DNA from: Treponema sp.
Lineage (GTDB): Bacteria; Spirochaetota; Spirochaetia; Treponematales; Treponemataceae
Direction: 5' to 3'
DNA length: 64,000 nucleotides
Assembly: GCA_016288205.1 (NCBI GenBank)
Contig: JAEEYO010000025.1
Location: 1 to 64,000, forward strand
The notes under the pieces are model-generated. The model was not told the origin of the DNA. It did not search any database and saw nothing but the letters and a program-made list of their open reading frames with translations. This document shows, piece after piece, positions 34,441 through 44,191 of the stretch; positions within the stretch are counted from its first letter, which is position 1; every line of letters starts with the position of its first letter. The position numbers and the translations under genes are program-made.

Positions 34441-37400
34441 ATGAAAATGAAAAATACATTATCAACAAATTCACTAATTCCCCTAATCTCTTCCTGGACC
34501 GAAATGCGAGCGTCCATTGAATCCATTGCCGGAGAAGGAGGCAGATTTCCTCTCACGGTAAGCGGTCTCAACGGCAGCCTTCCCGGATTTTTTATAGCAG
34601 AATATATGAAGAAAAAATTCTTCCAGGCACTGCATGAAAAACAATATAATGGAAGAATAATTACAGGAAATGAAGATTTTTTGATTATAACTCCCACCCA
34701 AAAGGACGCGGATGAGTGTGAAAGCGATTTACAGACCATACTTGGCGATTCTGCGGAGCTGATAATGATTCCGTGGTGGGACATGCTTCCGTACAGGGCT
34801 GCCGGTAAAGGCGCGTCGGTTTTCGGAAAAAGGGCAGGTGCGCTCTCAAAACTCTCGGAACACACTGGATCCGGAAAACAGAGGGTTTTCATCGCTTCTC
34901 AAAGGGCATTTCTTACGCCGCTCCCACCTCCGTCATATATCCGCGGGCTTATTCAAAAGATAAGAAAAGGCCAGACCCTGAGTCTCACGGATTTTTCCGA
35001 CCAGCTTTCCTCACTCGGCTACCTGAGAGTTCCAAAGGTCTGTGTCCGGGGTGAATTTTCGGTCCGTGGAGAGGTAATCGATGTTTTCATGCCTTGCGAG
35101 GAGCACCCCAACCGAATAGTCTTCGATTTTGACGAAATCTCCCAGATAAAGTATTTTGACACAGAGACCCAGGCATCCCTGAGCAATACCGACAGCCTGC
35201 TGGTTTATCCCATGAAAGAGGTCGTGTGGACGGACGAGCTTACATCGGTTCTTGAGCAGAAGCTGAGCCGCATTGAAGAATCCGGAATAGTGAACAATTT
35301 TGCCGAGTATGATCAAAACCGTCGTTCCGCAGGCTCATCCAGAGTGAGTAAAAATGAACCGGCTGAAAATGAGGCGGACATTGGAAGCGAAGAGGGTGCT
35401 GAAAACATTTCCAACGATGACGTCTACCTTGCGCTCACCGACAAGGCAAAAAGCGAAAAAGAAAGAATCCTCTCGGAACTTTACGTGAACCATGAGACGG
35501 AGGGCGAGGAACTTTTTTACGGAATCCTCTGGGACCGACAGTTTTCACTCATAGACTATATCAAGGAATCCACGCTGATTTTCTGCATGGATTTTGACAG
35601 GCTTGTGAACAGCGCGGGACTTTTGCTTACCGAATACAAGAACTCATTCAGGATGGCAAGGCAAACTCTTCCGGTTCTTCCCCCGAAATTGATGTTACTT
35701 GATTTTGACACGCTGATTGAAAATCATCCCATGTCGGTAAAATTCCGCTCCATAAACACAATGGAAATAAGCTCCAAAAAAGAATCCGCTGAATCCGACC
35801 TGATTGAATTCCATACCGAAGCCGCAATGAGCTTCCTGGGAAACATCAATTATCTTAAGGAGCAGCTGAATGAAAAACAAGCTGACGGCTGGACAATCTG
35901 CATTTTTGCCGACAACCCGAACCAGGCGCTTCGTATCTCGGAGGTCGTAAAGGAATTCAAGGAACCGGAAGACCCAGGACTTAAGCCTCTGCAAGTTTTC
36001 CCGAGCCCGCTCACAGAGGGATTCGCCATCTCCAGTGAAAAAATCCTTGTAATTCAGGAAAACGAGATTTTCGGCCGTAAAAAAGCCGCTCCAAAATCCA
36101 TGCGCAAGGCTAAATCCAAGCCGATTGAAACCTTCGTCGATCTTACGCCGGGAGATTTTATTGTCCATGTGAATTACGGAATCGGACTCTTCAAGGGAAT
36201 CGAACGAATCAAGGCGATGGGTACCGAAAGGGATTACATCAAGCTGGCGTATGCGGGGGAGGAGTATGTCTTTGTTCCCATTGAGCAGGTAAATCTTGTG
36301 CAGCGGTATATCGGCGGGGAAAGTGAACATGTGACGCTTGACAAAATCGGCTCAAAGAGTTGGAACAGCAGAAAGGCAAAGGTAAAGCAGAAAGTCGAGG
36401 AGATTGCGGAAAAACTGATTGACCTTTATTCCAAGCGTCAGGCTTCCCGCGGATTTCCATTTCCCAAGGACACCGAATGGCAGGCAGCTTTTGAGGCGGC
36501 ATTTCCCTACGAGGACACTCCCGACCAGTTCAACGCAACTCAGGACATCAAGGCGGATATGGAAAAACCGGTTCCGATGGACCGTCTTGTTTGCGGCGAC
36601 GTGGGTTACGGAAAGACAGAGATTGCCATGCGTTCTGCATTTAAAGCCGTGATGGGTGGAAAACAGGTCGCATTTCTTGCACCGACCACAATCCTTGCCG
36701 AGCAGCATTTTGAAAACTGCACTGAGAGATTTAGAAATTTCCCGGTACGCATTGCACAGCTCTCACGCTTTGTTCTTCCGGCCGAGCAGAAAAAAATCAT
36801 CGCACAATTAAAGGAAGGAAAAATAGACATTCTTGTAGGAACCCACCGAATCTTGCAGAAGGACATAATCTACAAGGATTTGGGGCTGATGATTATTGAC
36901 GAGGAGCAGAGATTCGGCGTAAAGGACAAGGAAAAGCTCAAGGAGATAAAAACCAACATTGACTGTCTTGCCCTGAGCGCCACACCCATTCCGCGTACAC
37001 TGCACATGAGCCTCCTGAAAATCCGCGACATGTCCCTTTTGACGACACCGCCTCAGAACCGTCAGCCCATTGAGACTACGATTGACAGCTATTCCGAGGA
37101 AAAAGTTGCGGAGGCCATCCGTCGTGAGGTGGACAGGGGCGGTCAGGTTTTCTTCTTGCACAACCGCGTGGAAACTTTGATGGAGGTAAAATCCAAGCTT
37201 GAGAGGCTTCTTCCCGAGATGCTGATTGACGTTGCTCACGGACAGATGACCAGCGACGAGCTTGACGATATTTTCCACCGCTTCAAGATGGGAGGATTCC
37301 ATATCCTTGTTGCGACCACAATCATTGAGAACGGAATTGACATCCCGAATGTGAACACAATCATAATCGACCGAGCGGATATGTTCGGCGTGAGCCAGCT

Positions 37401-38136
37401 CTATCAGCTTCGTGGCCGTGTGGGACGCAGCGACAGAAAAGCTTACGCATACCTTTTTTATCCCGAGAACAAGTCTCTTTCCGAAGTTGCAATGAAGCGT
37501 CTCCAGGTCATCTCTGATTTTACCGAGCTTGGAAGCGGATTCAAGATTGCGATGAAGGACATGGAGATTCGAGGGGCAGGAAATCTTTTGGGAAAAGACC
37601 AGAGCGGAGAAGTGTGCGCCGTTGGATTTGAGATGTATCTGAACCTTCTTAATTCAGCCATTGAAAGATTGCAATCCAGCAACTGGCAGGCACCGAATGA
37701 AGTTCTCCTTGAGCTTGATTACTCCGGCTTTATTCCCGACTCATACATTCCCGACGCACAGACAAAAATGGAGCTGTACAAAAAGATTGCGAACATCAAA
37801 TCTTCCGATGAGCTTGAGGCGGTGCATGAGGAAATGTTCGACAGATTTGGTCCCGTCCCAGAGGAAGTCAACAGTCTTTTGGGCATGGCAAACATCCGCA
37901 TCTTGTGCGCAAAACTTGGAATCCAGTCACTGATTGAAAGGAACAAAAACGTCACAGCAGAATTCTCGGACATAAGCAGAATCAGCTTTGACAAACTTAC
38001 GAACCTTATCCGCATGTTCCCGAAATCCGTGCACCCCAATCCCACGAATCCGAACCACATTGTGATGAAGACTGAATCCGTGGATTTGAAGACCAAGTGC
38101 GAGTTCATAAAGGACAAGCTGGAGAGATTGATGTAA
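34441..38136 (+). CDS. mfd: Transcription-repair coupling factor
   Basis: Removes RNA polymerase stalled at lesions and recruits UvrA; 1231 residues, within the family range of about 1150. The N-terminal UvrB-like part includes RGEFSVRGEVIDVFMP. The RNAP-interacting stretch TPGDFIVHVNYGIGLFKG is followed by the RecG-like helicase with Walker A GDVGYGKTE (about 719-727), DEEQRFG (about 820), SATPIPRTL and QLRGRVGRS. A low-complexity acidic insert occurs at about 300-330. I start at ATG 34441; ATG 34447 is also possible, and neither has a strong ribosome-binding site. Confidence 0.96.
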   Translation: MKMKNTLSTNSLIPLISSWTEMRASIESIAGEGGRFPLTVSGLNGSLPGFFIAEYMKKKFFQALHEKQYNGRIITGNEDFLIITPTQKDADECESDLQTILGDSAELIMIPWWDMLPYRAAGKGASVFGKRAGALSKLSEHTGSGKQRVFIASQRAFLTPLPPPSYIRGLIQKIRKGQTLSLTDFSDQLSSLGYLRVPKVCVRGEFSVRGEVIDVFMPCEEHPNRIVFDFDEISQIKYFDTETQASLSNTDSLLVYPMKEVVWTDELTSVLEQKLSRIEESGIVNNFAEYDQNRRSAGSSRVSKNEPAENEADIGSEEGAENISNDDVYLALTDKAKSEKERILSELYVNHETEGEELFYGILWDRQFSLIDYIKESTLIFCMDFDRLVNSAGLLLTEYKNSFRMARQTLPVLPPKLMLLDFDTLIENHPMSVKFRSINTMEISSKKESAESDLIEFHTEAAMSFLGNINYLKEQLNEKQADGWTICIFADNPNQALRISEVVKEFKEPEDPGLKPLQVFPSPLTEGFAISSEKILVIQENEIFGRKKAAPKSMRKAKSKPIETFVDLTPGDFIVHVNYGIGLFKGIERIKAMGTERDYIKLAYAGEEYVFVPIEQVNLVQRYIGGESEHVTLDKIGSKSWNSRKAKVKQKVEEIAEKLIDLYSKRQASRGFPFPKDTEWQAAFEAAFPYEDTPDQFNATQDIKADMEKPVPMDRLVCGDVGYGKTEIAMRSAFKAVMGGKQVAFLAPTTILAEQHFENCTERFRNFPVRIAQLSRFVLPAEQKKIIAQLKEGKIDILVGTHRILQKDIIYKDLGLMIIDEEQRFGVKDKEKLKEIKTNIDCLALSATPIPRTLHMSLLKIRDMSLLTTPPQNRQPIETTIDSYSEEKVAEAIRREVDRGGQVFFLHNRVETLMEVKSKLERLLPEMLIDVAHGQMTSDELDDIFHRFKMGGFHILVATTIIENGIDIPNVNTIIIDRADMFGVSQLYQLRGRVGRSDRKAYAYLFYPENKSLSEVAMKRLQVISDFTELGSGFKIAMKDMEIRGAGNLLGKDQSGEVCAVGFEMYLNLLNSAIERLQSSNWQAPNEVLLELDYSGFIPDSYIPDAQTKMELYKKIANIKSSDELEAVHEEMFDRFGPVPEEVNSLLGMANIRILCAKLGIQSLIERNKNVTAEFSDISRISFDKLTNLIRMFPKSVHPNPTNPNHIVMKTESVDLKTKCEFIKDKLERLM

Positions 38137-38217
38137 ATAGTCTCCATAGGCAGAATCGGAACACAGATCGATCAGTTCAAGGTGTAAGTCTGGACTTATG
38201 GTAAACTGGCATAATAA

Positions 38218-38246
38218 TTGACACGTTTTATCTAATTCAGTAAAAT
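38218..38246 (+). promoter_or_regulatory. Promoter of the secreted protein gene at 38283
   Basis: TTGACA (38218-38223), 17-base spacer, TAAAAT (38241-38246); the ATG follows 36 bases on. It lies within 146 bases after mfd. Confidence 0.7.
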
Positions 38247-38282
38247 ATTTTTAAAAATTTTTTATTTATGGAGAAAAGTTCT

Positions 38283-39305
38283 ATGAAAAAATTTAATTCG
38301 GCTCTTTTGGCTTGTGTTTCGCTTGCATTTGCTGCGACAAATGTCTATTCCCAGGATCAATCTCTGGCTCCTAAAAGATACCTTTCTGAGTGTGTTTCTA
38401 TCAGGAGCGGAGAAAAATCCTTCAACATTACAAAAAATCAGAATATCCTTTTGAATGATTGTGCCTTTGACATTTTTGTGGACAAAATCACCGCGGATGA
38501 AGCTGTTTATCTCTTCGCCTATCACAATGAGGATTTTATGAACAAATATCAGCTCCCCATCAAAACCGATGAGACTGAAATGTTTTGCCCGGGCTCAGGA
38601 CTTGCGGAATCCGTTTTGGATCCGGAGAAGGGGTATTCACTCAGCATAAACAACCCGTCAACCTTTCATTATCTTCACGAGCCAAGAAGGCTTAACAACG
38701 AAAATTCCTGTGTGATTCCTGTTCGAAAAATTACAGACCCTACAGGAAAGTTTTCCGGTAAAATATATTTTTCACTCTTCGTGGATTACAACAATGATTC
38801 TGTCATAGATGAGAATGAATACTCCACGTTCGTGATTTCTTTTTCACCGCTTGTGACATTTGATTCGAATGATTTTTCAAACGAGAACAGGGGATATGTT
38901 TCCTCGATGGGATTTACTGTAAAAAGAGAGAATTACAGCAATGCGAGTTTTCAGACATACAAAATAACAAGCGAAAAAGGCTTTGAGAAATTTGTTAGGC
39001 AGACAAAAAAGAATTTTTCCGGCAAGACCCCGAAAGATTATTTCAATCACCTTTTTGACCAGAAGAACATGGATGACTGCGATATCTATCTTGTAATGGC
39101 TCCGAATAACATGTCTTTCATTAACAACCCATTCAAGATTATTGGAAATAACGCATTGATTTTTGAGGTCGAGGAAGTTTCAACGGATAAAACACCGGTT
39201 TCATTGCGCGTAATAAGAAAAGCAAAAAGCGAGCCGGATTTTCAGATTTCGTTCTATTCCGACGGTAAAATAATTCCCGCGAAGGTTAAAACCCTCAGCA
39301 AATAG
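38283..39305 (+). CDS. Secreted protein of unknown function
   Basis: A 340-residue protein with a signal peptide (MKKFNSALLACVSLAFAATN, cut near VYSQ at about 24) and no further membrane segment, so it is probably periplasmic. It is rich in Asn, Ser, Asp and aromatic residues and looks beta-rich. The segment FVDYNNDSVIDENEY resembles a single EF-hand/dockerin-like Ca2+ loop, noted by eye. ATG 38283 has GGAG about ten bases upstream. Single-gene unit. Confidence 0.75.
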   Translation: MKKFNSALLACVSLAFAATNVYSQDQSLAPKRYLSECVSIRSGEKSFNITKNQNILLNDCAFDIFVDKITADEAVYLFAYHNEDFMNKYQLPIKTDETEMFCPGSGLAESVLDPEKGYSLSINNPSTFHYLHEPRRLNNENSCVIPVRKITDPTGKFSGKIYFSLFVDYNNDSVIDENEYSTFVISFSPLVTFDSNDFSNENRGYVSSMGFTVKRENYSNASFQTYKITSEKGFEKFVRQTKKNFSGKTPKDYFNHLFDQKNMDDCDIYLVMAPNNMSFINNPFKIIGNNALIFEVEEVSTDKTPVSLRVIRKAKSEPDFQISFYSDGKIIPAKVKTLSK

Positions 39306-39323
39306 ATTTATCTATGATTGCCC

Positions 39324-39355
39324 TGAGATTCCCGCATCGGTGTGCGGGAATCTCA
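39324..39355. terminator. Perfect 13-bp hairpin between convergent genes
   Basis: TGAGATTCCCGCA (39324-39336), loop TCGGTG, TGCGGGAATCTCA (39343-39355) pair perfectly. It has no T-run on either side, so it is either a bidirectional transcription-stabilising element or a repeat unit; the single copy here does not decide. Confidence 0.65.
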
Positions 39356-39417
39356 CACCAAGGGGGGTATTGTGGCACAAAAACAAGTAGACAGAATCCC
39401 CCTTATAGTAAGTAACC

Positions 39418-40608
39418 TCAGAGCCCCCTTGCCCAGGCGTATGTGCTCAGGTATGGATCGGGTTTTACGGCTTCTTTTGATGCCCAGATTTCGTCTATGG
39501 TTCCATCCTCGTTAATTTTTCCAATGCGGATGGTCTTTGAAAGATGCTGATTTCCACCGTCTATGGTGACTGTACCTTCAGGTGCCTGGAATGAAAGTCC
39601 CTTTGCCGCAATACGCACTGGTTCCACGTCAAATGTTCCGGCTTTTTCACATGCCATCGCCCAAAGATGCACGGCAATGTACGCGGCCTCAATCGGATCT
39701 CCTGTCTTTTGTGTCTCACCGTATGTATCCTTGTAGGCCCTCACGAATCTGTCGTTCTCAGGAGTGTTTGTAGTCTGATAATAATTCCATGTCACCAGGT
39801 TTCCGGCAATGTATTCCGCCCCAATGTTATCAACCTCGGCTTCCGTAATTGAAAAGCTCATGACGGGAATCTCATCAGGGGTGACGTTTGACTCACGCAG
39901 CTGCCTGAAAAAAGTAATGTTGGAATCTCCGTTCAATGTGTTGACGATTACATCCGGTCTTGCCTTTTTGATCTCTTCTATTATACTCCAGAAATTCTTG
40001 TGTCCCAGCTCCACGTATTCTTCACCTACACACACTCCGCCAATGTCCTTGAGCTGAGCGTTGATGATTTTATTCGCCGTCCGCGGGAAAACATAATCGC
40101 TTCCAACAAGGAAAAATTTCTTTCCGAAATGCTCCGCACAATAATCAATCGCGGGAACTACCTGCTGATTTGGAGCCGCACCCATGTACATGATGTTTGG
40201 GCTGGCCTCTATTCCCTCGTACTGAACCGGATACCACAGAAGACCATACCTTTCCTCAAAAATATCCTTTACGGCCTTGCGTGAGTCAGATGTCCAGCAT
40301 CCGAATACAGTCGCGACCTTCTCATCACCAAGCAGTATCTCTGCCTTCCGCGCAAAAACATCAGGATCGCTTTCCCCATCCTCCTGAACAGGAATTATCT
40401 GCTTGCCAAGAACACCACCCGCGGCATTTATCTCATTTATAGCCATAAGCTCGGCATCGCGCACGGGAACCTCGCTAATACTCATAGTCCCGGTCAGAGA
40501 ATGTAACAGACCTACTTTTACAGTATTGTCCGGTTTCTCTTTCTTGCACCCGATAAACCCAAATGCAAACACTGCCGAAGCGAATGCAATCATTATTGTT
40601 TTCTTCAT
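39418..40608 (-). CDS. UrtA/AmiC-like ABC substrate-binding lipoprotein
   Basis: A 396-residue lipoprotein (FGFIGC, Cys21) of the urea/short-chain amide binding group. VGLLHSLTGTMSISE, the Trp/Tyr-rich GLLWYPVQYEG and MYMGAAPNQQ are close to UrtA. No urtBCDE permease or ATPase genes flank it, so transport through a linked system cannot be assumed. GGGGGA lies 12 bases upstream. The next gene on the same strand, 96 bases upstream, is a large sensor cyclase, hinting at a sensing role (inference). Confidence 0.85.
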   Translation of the reverse strand: MKKTIMIAFASAVFAFGFIGCKKEKPDNTVKVGLLHSLTGTMSISEVPVRDAELMAINEINAAGGVLGKQIIPVQEDGESDPDVFARKAEILLGDEKVATVFGCWTSDSRKAVKDIFEERYGLLWYPVQYEGIEASPNIMYMGAAPNQQVVPAIDYCAEHFGKKFFLVGSDYVFPRTANKIINAQLKDIGGVCVGEEYVELGHKNFWSIIEEIKKARPDVIVNTLNGDSNITFFRQLRESNVTPDEIPVMSFSITEAEVDNIGAEYIAGNLVTWNYYQTTNTPENDRFVRAYKDTYGETQKTGDPIEAAYIAVHLWAMACEKAGTFDVEPVRIAAKGLSFQAPEGTVTIDGGNQHLSKTIRIGKINEDGTIDEIWASKEAVKPDPYLSTYAWARGL

Positions 40609-40704
40609 AAGTTCAAAATCCCCCCAAAAGTGTCATTTATTGAAGAATGTCTTCTATATTTTATCTTATCATGTATACTTTTGTATTCAGTGTCGTCTAC
40701 AATA

Positions 40705-43700
40705 TTAGACAACTTCATAAGTCGTCATAAGTCCCTTGCCCTTTATATCGCATTCCATCGGGGATGTAAACGAAACTCCGCTGTCCTTCAAATGCTCGAA
40801 CACAGATTCCGATACCCTTATGCGTCCCGGGGAACTTGCTGTTTCCATGCGGCTTGCAACATTCACTGTATTTCCCCACACGTCATAGAGGAATTTCGTC
40901 TTACCGATTACACCGGCGTTCACAGGTCCGCAGTTAAGGCCAATTCTCATGTTGAACGGAATCTTCGCGGTTTTGTTGTATTCAGCCAAATCTTCAAACA
41001 TTCCTTTGGCAAAGGCCATCATTATGTGCGCATGATTTTTGTTTGGAGTCGGAAGACCGCATGCGGCCATGTAAGCGTCACCGATGGTCTTGATTTTTTC
41101 AACTCCCATTGCCTTTGCCCTGTCATCAAAGCGACTGAACAAATCATTGAGCGCGTTTACAATCTCCTCGGCGGTATGCCCGCTGGATGTTTTTGTAAAG
41201 CTCACGATGTCGGAAAAAAGTATGGTCACGTCGGAGAAATTCTCTCCTATTGAGTGCACCTCATCTTTTAGCTCCTCCGCAATCTTGTCCGGAAGAATGG
41301 CACGCAGCAGGTGGTCAGACTTGTCCTTCTCATGTTGAAGTTCCGCCGTCCTGACCTTAACCATTTTTTCAAGTCTTTCATTTTCCTTGATTATGGCCCG
41401 CTGCTTTCTATAGAAGATCATTACCACGGTTCCAAGGAAAACCACAGCACAAATAATCCAGAAAATCGGCATTTGGTAGAAATATGGCTTCTGTATGAAA
41501 ATTGTGCTCTCAGCCTGCTCAGACATCAGTCCCTCACCGTTGATTGCGCTTACATAAAATGTGTGCTTTCCCGGCTTTAGGTTCGTGTAAGAAAGCGTCC
41601 TGTTTGAATTCGGCGTGCTGAATTTGTCCTCGAAATTTGTAAGCTGGTGTGTAAACATGATTCTTTCCGGAGCGTCAAAACTCAATCCTGTGAATTTGAT
41701 TTCCACACGCTTGGTTCCCGGTTTCAAATCAATCTGCTCAACGGAATTTTTGTAAACCATGTCATCCACAGTGATGCTCTCAATGCAAACCAAGGGTCTT
41801 ATTGGAGCTGCATTTTTCTTCAGGGCATCGTATACGGCAAATCCATCTACCATCGCAAACCACATGCGTCCGCGCGAATCACAAATGCAGACTGCAGTTG
41901 AAGTGGGGCCGTCGGAATCAAGTCCGTCATTCCTGTTGTAATATTTTGCACTGATTGTCTTTCTGTGACCTAGCACAACTTCCTGCAATTCATAAAATGG
42001 TACGGATGCAATTCCATAGTTGCTGGTGAACCAAATGTCTCCTTCCGTATCTGGAATCAGCTGGAAGACTGAGTTCGTCGCAAGCCCGTGTTCCGAAGTG
42101 ATTATAAAAGATTCCTTCGGGCAACCTGTCAGGCTGTCATACGCAGGACAATACGTAATGCCGGAGCCGGTACAAATCCAATACGCCCCCTCCTTGTCCT
42201 GTATGATTTTGAAAACGACGTCTCCAGAAAGCCCGTTGAATGAGTTGTATTCCGCTATGATTTTCTCATCCTTGAACAGATAAATTCCTCCGCCGTCAGT
42301 TCCGGCCCAGACCACGCCCCTCTGATCCTGATACAAGCACATGACATATTCGTTTACAAGCCCGTCCGACTGCTTGAAATTTTTTATGCTGCCGTCACTG
42401 TGTATGATGCTGAGCCCCGTCGTGGTTCCGACATACAGCTCCCCTTTAGTCCCCTCAATGGCCACTCTGACGCGGTTTCCTGCAAGTCCGTTATCTGTGG
42501 TCCAGTTCCGTAAATTCTCAACGCTGCCGTCTCCGCCGCACCGAATCTGACCTAAATTCGAGTAGCAGCTTACGAGCACATCTCCGTTTCCGGCGACACC
42601 TACATGCCTGATTCTGATTCCGTTCGTAAAATCCGTGAGCCCGTTGCTGATTTCTCCGGAATTGTCGTAGCACTTCACTCCGTTGTCAGTACCAATCCAC
42701 ACGAGGCCGTTTTTTCCTTCCGCAATGGCATTTGACGCTCCGTTGAATTTCGTCATGCTGAACCGCCCGTGGGTGAGCTTTCCAATTCCGTTACGGTCAG
42801 TGGCAAACCAGAGATTACCTTCCCTGTCAGCGACTATCTTGTTGATTTTTGCAATGCTGGTCTCGCTGTCCTTGTATTCGTAGAATTTTCCGTCGTTGTA
42901 GACAACCACACCCTTTTCGGTGCCGAACCACAAAGTTCCGTCCTTTGCGACATAATTAGCCCATGTGGGTGATGTGTCAAGCCTTGTTCCGGTATGCAGC
43001 ATCTCGGCCTTTCCGTCGCTCATCTTCACAAGTCCCTGGGTTGAAAGTCCCACCCAGAAATTTCCCTGCAAATCCTGACAGATTGAAGTGACCAGATAAT
43101 TTCCGAATTGATCCAGCTCAGGTCGCGTGCGGAAAAGACCGTCGGAAAATAGGAAGAGACCTTTTTCAGCTCCTGAAATCAACCACATTCTTCCGCCGGA
43201 GTCACGGAACAAACTGATTGCGATAACACCCTTTGAAACCGTTCCAGCCTCGAACTGGGGAGTCATCATCTTTCCGTCCGGGGTTATGAACACGACACCA
43301 GATGCCGTTCCCACCCAGATGTTGCCGTTTTTATCCTCGCAAAGAGCGCGAACAGAGTTGTTAGGAAGTCCGCTTTCCGTCGTATAGCATTTGTTTCCGC
43401 TTGCTGAAATCTTCTGCAGTCCCTCGCCATTGGAGCCGAGCCACAAGTCGCCCCTAGAGTCCTCAAGGATTGCGCGTACAGATATAAAGCCCAGACCGTT
43501 TTCAGAATTACGCCTCAGAGTGGTGAATTCAATTCCGTCAAAGCGCACCAGTCCCTCGTAGGTTCCGATGTTGATGTACCCGTCCTTTGTCTGGAGAATG
43601 TCGGTGGCCGTGGTTCCCGTCATTCCGCCGAAGTTATTCCAGTTGCGGTACACATAATTGTCAAAGAATGAATTATCCGCAAAAACCGAAGTACAAAAAA

Positions 43701-43746
43701 TAAGTGAAACAAATATAGATAAAAATCCAATGCGTTTTTTACTCAT
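40705..43746 (-). CDS. Periplasmic propeller-sensor adenylate cyclase
   Basis: A 1013-residue transmembrane enzyme. After a signal sequence (about 1-23) comes a long run of regulator-propeller repeats (Reg_prop, about 35-640; for example ILEDSRGDLWLGSNGEGL), then a Y_Y_Y-type beta domain ending TFYVSAINGEG, one membrane helix (about 755-778, IFWIICAVVFLGTVVMIFY) and a class III cyclase catalytic domain (about 830-1013). LFSDIVSFTK binds metal; KIKTIGDAYMA (Lys) and YDVWGNTVNVASRME (Asp) fit ATP rather than GTP as substrate. It probably makes cAMP in response to an outside signal read by the propellers. Confidence 0.92.
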   Translation of the reverse strand: MSKKRIGFLSIFVSLIFCTSVFADNSFFDNYVYRNWNNFGGMTGTTATDILQTKDGYINIGTYEGLVRFDGIEFTTLRRNSENGLGFISVRAILEDSRGDLWLGSNGEGLQKISASGNKCYTTESGLPNNSVRALCEDKNGNIWVGTASGVVFITPDGKMMTPQFEAGTVSKGVIAISLFRDSGGRMWLISGAEKGLFLFSDGLFRTRPELDQFGNYLVTSICQDLQGNFWVGLSTQGLVKMSDGKAEMLHTGTRLDTSPTWANYVAKDGTLWFGTEKGVVVYNDGKFYEYKDSETSIAKINKIVADREGNLWFATDRNGIGKLTHGRFSMTKFNGASNAIAEGKNGLVWIGTDNGVKCYDNSGEISNGLTDFTNGIRIRHVGVAGNGDVLVSCYSNLGQIRCGGDGSVENLRNWTTDNGLAGNRVRVAIEGTKGELYVGTTTGLSIIHSDGSIKNFKQSDGLVNEYVMCLYQDQRGVVWAGTDGGGIYLFKDEKIIAEYNSFNGLSGDVVFKIIQDKEGAYWICTGSGITYCPAYDSLTGCPKESFIITSEHGLATNSVFQLIPDTEGDIWFTSNYGIASVPFYELQEVVLGHRKTISAKYYNRNDGLDSDGPTSTAVCICDSRGRMWFAMVDGFAVYDALKKNAAPIRPLVCIESITVDDMVYKNSVEQIDLKPGTKRVEIKFTGLSFDAPERIMFTHQLTNFEDKFSTPNSNRTLSYTNLKPGKHTFYVSAINGEGLMSEQAESTIFIQKPYFYQMPIFWIICAVVFLGTVVMIFYRKQRAIIKENERLEKMVKVRTAELQHEKDKSDHLLRAILPDKIAEELKDEVHSIGENFSDVTILFSDIVSFTKTSSGHTAEEIVNALNDLFSRFDDRAKAMGVEKIKTIGDAYMAACGLPTPNKNHAHIMMAFAKGMFEDLAEYNKTAKIPFNMRIGLNCGPVNAGVIGKTKFLYDVWGNTVNVASRMETASSPGRIRVSESVFEHLKDSGVSFTSPMECDIKGKGLMTTYEVV

Positions 43747-43831
43747 ACTTATAGATTATAGAATATGCAAGAAGATTTTTCAATGATTTTTTATGGGAAG
43801 TCCCCAAAAAAATAATTTGTTTTATGGAAAT

Positions 43832-43860
43832 AAAAAAAGACCCCCAAATCTGGAGGTCTT
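43832..43860 (-). terminator. Rho-independent terminator of tRNA-Phe
   Basis: Minus-strand AAGACCTCC pairs with GGGGGTCTT around AGATTT, followed by a T run. Confidence 0.85.
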
Positions 43861-43862
43861 AG

Positions 43863-43935
43863 TGCCAGCGGTCAGAGTTGAACTGACGACATAAGGATTT
43901 TCAGTCCTCCGCTCTACCAACTGAGCTACACCGGC
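43863..43935 (-). tRNA. tRNA-Phe, anticodon GAA
   Basis: A 73-base cloverleaf with acceptor GCCGGTG, D arm GCTC, anticodon loop CTGAAAA (anticodon GAA) and T arm with TTCAACT. No encoded CCA. Confidence 0.96.
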
Positions 43936-43962
43936 ATTACGTCATTGCTTAACGTTGAATAC

Positions 43963-43991
43963 ACTATATTCTTTTCAGCAAAAAATGTCAA
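43963..43991 (-). promoter_or_regulatory. Sigma-70 promoter of tRNA-Phe
   Basis: Minus-strand TTGACA (43991-43986), 17-base spacer, TATAGT (43968-43963). The 44000-44130 stretch between it and hup is A/T-rich with no other feature seen. Confidence 0.85.
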
Positions 43992-44137
43992 TATCAAAAT
44001 GCAAATTTTTTAAAAAATTTTTATTTTTTCTTATTCAACCAGATTGCGCCGCGAAATCTGCCCGAAATTCATGTATTTTTTTGCGAAAAATACTAAAAAA
44101 TTTCTTTTTTGGACTGGAAATTCTGAAATAAAAGCGA

Positions 44138-44143
44138 TATAAT
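44138..44143 (+). promoter_or_regulatory. -10 box for hup
   Basis: TATAAT, 49 bases before the ATG. The -35 is weak (TGGAAA at 17 bases). Confidence 0.45.
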
Positions 44144-44191
44144 GGTGCTTAGGTTTTTTCGGAAACCAAACTACACTCATGGAGATCTTAT

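Noticed and set aside
35695-36330. 211-codon minus-strand frame inside mfd
   Set aside because: Antisense to conserved mfd sequence without motif or ribosome-binding site.
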